41,189 nucleotides of DNA from Thalassotalea sp. 1_MG-2023 (lineage in GTDB: Bacteria > Pseudomonadota > Gammaproteobacteria > Enterobacterales > Alteromonadaceae): the NCBI RefSeq assembly GCF_030546745.1, contig NZ_JAUOPD010000028.1:1-41189 (forward strand). The letters run 5' to 3'. This document shows positions 37,663 to 41,189 of the stretch, one piece after another; the stretch's first letter is position 1, and each line of letters begins with the position of its first letter. Made by a program: the position numbers and the translations under genes. The notes under the pieces are model-generated. The model saw only the letters and a program-made list of their open reading frames with translations. It ran no database searches and had not been told where the DNA came from.

Positions 37663-38555
37663 GATGAACTCCTTGCGTGTTTTAAAAAGATTTGCTCAAA
37701 GGAAGGTTGTTGCTTAGTGAGACTGACTATTTTGGCTGGGTTGATGACCGACAACAGCTCAGGCAATAAGCTTTGATCAATGGAATCAACACTATTATCA
37801 ACAATTGACAATTCGTACTCATTTGCCAATGCTTTAAACTCAGGACATTCACCATCTTCTAACACCAATTGGTAATGATATGTCGCTTCTTGTTGAAGTG
37901 ATCGCGGATTTATATTGTCCGCTACTAATTTACCTTCTCGAATTATTGTCACTCTATCGGCTAAATTTTCTGCAATAGACAATTCGTGAGTGGTGATCAA
38001 GATTGCTACACCTTCAGACTTAAGCTTTTGCAACGCTTCAATCAATAATTGAGTGTTTTCATAGTCTATGCCAAGCGTTGGTTCATCAAGCAATAACAAC
38101 TTAGGTTCCTGCATCATAGCGACTGAAACAGCGAGTCGTTGTTGCATGCCTCTTGATAACTTTTGGGCAAACACTTCAGCTTTATCTTTCAAGCCAAAAA
38201 ACTCGAGTAACTCCTCTGCACGACTTTCAGCCTTTGATATGCTCAAGCCTCGAAGAACACCGAAATATTCGAGGTTCTCGCGACATGTCATACGTGCATA
38301 AAGGTTTCGATGACCATCAAGTAAGGCGCTTATTTGTAAAACACCAGCACGCTCTCCTTGAGCTGTTTCAACACTGCCAGAATCGGCATCTACTAATCCG
38401 GCAATGATCTTAATAGCTGTCGTTTTTCCAGCGCCATTCAAGCCGAGAAAAGCTAGAATTTCCCCACTATTAATGTCAAAGCTAAGGTCGTCGACTGCTT
38501 TGACGAAGTCACTTCCACTCTTGTAATGTTTTACGATATTTTTGATATGAAACAC
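37656..38555 (-). CDS. ABC transporter ATP-binding protein (ABC-2 partner)
   Basis: The 299-residue ATPase has Walker A G-L-N-G-A-G-K-T-T (38-46), a signature written L-S-R-G-M (133-137) and Walker B L-L-L-L-D-E-P-T (153-160). This is the style of drug-export ATPases such as the CcmA/DrrA group, with an extra C-terminal domain of about 85 residues. Its start is 2 nt after the stop of the hydroxylase gene, and it overlaps the permease gene. Confidence 0.92.
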   Translation of the reverse strand: MFHIKNIVKHYKSGSDFVKAVDDLSFDINSGEILAFLGLNGAGKTTAIKIIAGLVDADSGSVETAQGERAGVLQISALLDGHRNLYARMTCRENLEYFGVLRGLSISKAESRAEELLEFFGLKDKAEVFAQKLSRGMQQRLAVSVAMMQEPKLLLLDEPTLGIDYENTQLLIEALQKLKSEGVAILITTHELSIAENLADRVTIIREGKLVADNINPRSLQQEATYHYQLVLEDGECPEFKALANEYELSIVDNSVDSIDQSLLPELLSVINPAKIVSLTKQQPSFEQIFLKHARSSSC

Positions 38556-38557
38556 GA

Positions 38558-40168
38558 TTAGCTCTCCTCTTTGTCATTAATAATAACTTCTCGAAGGCCA
38601 TTCAAACGCTCACATTTGATACCACGAGATTCACAGAATTTGATAAATTCGCCAGACTCAACGATTGGAGCTGAATCGTCATCATAAGAAATACTCGAGA
38701 TATAAGTTAGCCATGGCTCCATCCCCATTGCGTAGACAAATACTTGTTTTGGAGAGAATTGCTCAATGATCCCTTGTGCTCTAACATTGTCTGAGCCATT
38801 TAGTCGTCTAGACTGATCCATTTTGCGTTCGAGCGGTTTAGGATAAAGCGGACCATATAGCCATGACATCGGAGCACCAGATGACTCCATACCAATAAAG
38901 ATATAATCAATATCACCTACCGCACGATGCAAATGCTCGTACATCTTAGGTTCAATATTGTTAGAGTCAGCAGCGCACAGTACCGTGGTACCAAAGAATT
39001 CAAAGAAAAACGCCAGTTTAGAGCGAATATGTAAATCGCCATGCTCACCAAAGAAAGGAAGACCCATGATACGACCATTTTTTACTGGTAGTTCATCCAT
39101 TTCATCCATCTCAATAACGTTTTCAAAGCCAGCAGCTTTAAGTACAAATCGCAAAGATGGATCTTGTAAAGTGCCACCATTATTTTTAGGTACGATGATC
39201 GTTCCAATCTTGTGACGAATTTGCAGCAGGGTTTCAAACATCACATGATCCTGATGACTATGTGTCAAAACGACGTAATCAATACGTTCTGGTAAATCTA
39301 AGTAGTCATAACGTTCAGACGCATCGTCAAACTTGTAACTAATTAATGGGTCTGTCATCACGGTGACATCTGGCGTTTCAAGTAATACCGTTGCGTGACC
39401 AAAGTAACGGATGCGTACGCCTTCTTCCGGCAAGGCTGCAGGTTTTGGTGGCTCTTGTGTCGTGAAAAATGAGTAAAGCAATTCGATTTGTTTGCTATTC
39501 AAGTCAAAACGCTCTGCGATTTCATCACAGATTCTCAATGAACCTGGTTCATATTTCATGCGGAATAACTTATCTACAAGAGGGTCGTTGTAGGTCAATG
39601 GCAGATTAAGTTCATTTTCATCTGAGAATCTTGGAGTACTTAGTACAAATGCTCGGTCATCTCCATGAATGGTCGACAACTGGATTGATTGCATCTCAGG
39701 TTTATAATAGTCGCTCGAGTACAGCAAAGGCTCTATCAGACGAATAGAAGGGTAATTGTTAAGGTCATAACCTAACTCTACAAACCCTCTTAATGACTCC
39801 GGAATACGTTCATACAACTCCGCTAATGAAAAGCCTTGGGCCTCTTCTATTAATACATTATTAAACTTACTCAAATCTTCAGAAATTTGGATAAGATCTG
39901 CTAATTCACTACGAGTATGGTTGACGAGTTTTGTTACTTTTTCGATACCACCTGAGTAATCCATAAATGGACCACCACGCATTGCAGGGTTTTTCAACGC
40001 TGCTTTATGAATATGTGGTGCCTGTAAGTAGGAATCCAAAATCCTTAAGTGCAACTTAGCAGTAATGCAACCTGCAGTAACTGGCTGCATTAACAATGGC
40101 CATGCGTACCAGTTGTTCCAAAGTGGTTCTACTTTAACATTCGTGCGAAGGTAAACTTGTTCATTCAT
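38558..40168 (-). CDS. CmlA-like di-iron beta-hydroxylase (metallo-beta-lactamase fold)
   Basis: The 536 residues comprise an N-terminal domain of about 245 residues and a metallo-beta-lactamase-fold domain. This matches CmlA of chloramphenicol synthesis (about 530 residues), which hydroxylates the beta-carbon of an amino acid held on an NRPS carrier. The metal motif is H303-S-H-Q-D307-H308, then E375 in F-G-E-H-G and D401 in A-A-D-S-N. I recall CmlA ligands as His305, His307, Asp309, His310, Glu377 and Asp403; the spacing here is the same, shifted by two. I could not assign a last C-terminal ligand. AAGGAG precedes the ATG. It follows the PCP-TE gene by 19 nt, so a carrier-bound amino acid of that NRPS is the likely substrate. 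Confidence 0.82.
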   Translation of the reverse strand: MNEQVYLRTNVKVEPLWNNWYAWPLLMQPVTAGCITAKLHLRILDSYLQAPHIHKAALKNPAMRGGPFMDYSGGIEKVTKLVNHTRSELADLIQISEDLSKFNNVLIEEAQGFSLAELYERIPESLRGFVELGYDLNNYPSIRLIEPLLYSSDYYKPEMQSIQLSTIHGDDRAFVLSTPRFSDENELNLPLTYNDPLVDKLFRMKYEPGSLRICDEIAERFDLNSKQIELLYSFFTTQEPPKPAALPEEGVRIRYFGHATVLLETPDVTVMTDPLISYKFDDASERYDYLDLPERIDYVVLTHSHQDHVMFETLLQIRHKIGTIIVPKNNGGTLQDPSLRFVLKAAGFENVIEMDEMDELPVKNGRIMGLPFFGEHGDLHIRSKLAFFFEFFGTTVLCAADSNNIEPKMYEHLHRAVGDIDYIFIGMESSGAPMSWLYGPLYPKPLERKMDQSRRLNGSDNVRAQGIIEQFSPKQVFVYAMGMEPWLTYISSISYDDDSAPIVESGEFIKFCESRGIKCERLNGLREVIINDKEES

Positions 40169-40187
40169 TATAATTCTCCTTGAGTAT

Positions 40188-41189
40188 TCATATTTTTCGT
40201 TTGGTTAATGCAATTATTTGTTGTTTTCCGCATTGCCGACCTTTAGTTTTGTTAATGCTCTGACGAACCCAGTCATCAATGATGGATGCCTTCGATCGTT
40301 CCACTATGCTGTAATGAGTTGCATTGATGTCGATGACATCGCAGCACTCGGAAATCTGTTTTAAGTAATCTATGCAGGGCTCTTTTGGTGATTGAGTTTC
40401 AGCAGCATTGTTAGCTGAAAAATATTGGACTTTTTCAATGTGAAGGCCTGAGGTGGCGCGAAAGCGCTCTAATCCTTCAATACCTGACAAGACAAGTGCT
40501 CTTTGTTGCTCTATATTTAATCCTGTCGCAAGACAAAGCTCTGAAATTTGGTATTCAGAATCGAAGGCCAACCAATCACTTTCACTAGTCGACTCCAGTG
40601 TTGAAAAAGCTTGAGAAGTTAGCTGTTCGTGAGTGTGCCACTGGCTATCTAACATCCCTAGATAAGCAACTTTATCCCCTGCTTTTATCAAATGTTTTGC
40701 AATCTCTAGGCAAATAACCCCCCCCAGAGACCAGCCCATAATTTGATAAGGCCCTTCGGGTTGAACCTGCTTAAGTTCTCCCACATATAACTTGGCTAAT
40801 TCCGATAAGTCAGAGTGTGTATGTGTTTTACCTTTAGACACAATATCAGGGTGACAAATGCCATAAAGAGCAGAACTTGACGACCACTCCTGCGCCAGTG
40901 ATTGATAACAGAGCGTGTCCCCACCAACGGGATGAACAATAAAGACAGGTTGATTTGTATCTCCTTTTTTAAGTAAGTGGCAGATTCTTTGTTCAAACGT
41001 ATTTGGTGACGCCAAAAGAAGCGCTTGCTTTTCCAATACTGGTGCAGCAAAAATTTGATGAATTGATACATCTTTTAACCATGTTTTATTAATAGCGACT
41101 CGTAATCTAATAGCCAATAACGAGTGCCCACCTAGGCTAAAGAAATTAGCATTGCGGCTGATCTGCTCAACCCCAAGAAGTGATGACCA
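40188..41189 (-). CDS. NRPS C-terminal part: carrier domain and thioesterase (5' end outside window)
   Basis: The open frame continues to the last base of the window, so the gene starts beyond it. The first visible residues are the second half of a peptidyl-carrier domain with F-F-S-L-G-G-H-S-L (codons at about 41107-41141), whose serine carries the phosphopantetheine arm. A type I thioesterase follows, with V-H-P-V-G-G, the nucleophile motif G-W-S-L-G-G and a histidine in A-T-H-Y-S. The domain releases the finished chain by hydrolysis or cyclisation. The domains upstream (adenylation, condensation) are not visible. A TTG or ATG start inside the window would cut the carrier domain and is not credible. 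Confidence 0.92.
   Translation of the reverse strand, partial: WSSLLGVEQISRNANFFSLGGHSLLAIRLRVAINKTWLKDVSIHQIFAAPVLEKQALLLASPNTFEQRICHLLKKGDTNQPVFIVHPVGGDTLCYQSLAQEWSSSSALYGICHPDIVSKGKTHTHSDLSELAKLYVGELKQVQPEGPYQIMGWSLGGVICLEIAKHLIKAGDKVAYLGMLDSQWHTHEQLTSQAFSTLESTSESDWLAFDSEYQISELCLATGLNIEQQRALVLSGIEGLERFRATSGLHIEKVQYFSANNAAETQSPKEPCIDYLKQISECCDVIDINATHYSIVERSKASIIDDWVRQSINKTKGRQCGKQQIIALTKRKI

Noticed and set aside
40188-41117. Stand-alone thioesterase starting at 41117
   Set aside because: The frame stays open to the window edge and encodes a carrier-domain G-G-H-S motif before that codon, so it is the end of a larger NRPS protein.
22696-41189. CRISPR array or integron-like repeats in the accessory half
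   Set aside because: No regularly spaced direct repeats, cas genes or attC-like sites were seen.

Overview
The window looks like chromosome from a marine, moderately AT-rich gammaproteobacterium of the Alteromonadales. A Colwellia/Thalassotalea-like host is my best guess, but the genus cannot be fixed from sequence alone. Supporting signs are a DUF3718 secreted protein, the queA-tgt-yajC-secD-secF order, holD-rimI close to prfC, and ytjB-serB-(PilZ gene)-radA, an extended version of the enterobacterial ytjB/serB/radA neighbourhood.

Positions 1-22.8 kb are core genome. On the minus strand are a small DUF3718 exported protein and then the queuosine/translocase operon queA-tgt-yajC-secD-secF, which ends in a clear terminator. 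On the plus strand follow aceK, a tRNA-Trp gene, a large TPR/PAS/GGDEF/EAL membrane protein (degenerate GGDEF, intact EAL), holD, rimI, prfC, argS, an HDOD signalling protein and a TatD-family nuclease. Then come ytjB (minus), serB (plus) and an 821-residue protein with two PilZ motifs (minus).

At 22.8-23.5 kb radA is cut after residue 212, in the middle of its ATPase core. Next to the break lies about 160 bp of degraded serine-recombinase coding sequence. From there to the right edge the window is accessory: a quorum-sensing locus and a nonribosomal-peptide/hybrid biosynthetic cluster that runs off the end. I read this as a genomic island inserted in radA; the other end is not visible.

The quorum-sensing part holds a LuxR-type receptor (24326-25057), a LuxI-type acyl-homoserine-lactone synthase (about 26474-27055) and, between them on the opposite strand, a RibD-like protein that appears to have lost its deaminase zinc motifs. 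Two lux-box-like sites (one a perfect 8+4+8 palindrome at 26168-26187) lie between the RibD-like gene and luxI.

The biosynthetic part is one tightly packed minus-strand operon from beyond 41189 down to 27173. In order of transcription it encodes the end of an NRPS (PCP-thioesterase), a CmlA-like di-iron beta-hydroxylase, an ABC-2 exporter pair, and a 1605-residue protein read as DH-FkbM methyltransferase-FkbH-carrier-condensation. It then encodes a small Imm-like membrane protein, a Yip1-like membrane protein, a MacA-like adaptor, an ABC ATPase, a MacB/FtsX-like permease and a type II thioesterase. A plausible reading is a quorum-regulated metabolite made from a glycerate-derived acyl unit and beta-hydroxylated amino acid(s), with two export/self-protection systems. 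The chemistry and the regulatory link are inference; the domains and sites are visible.
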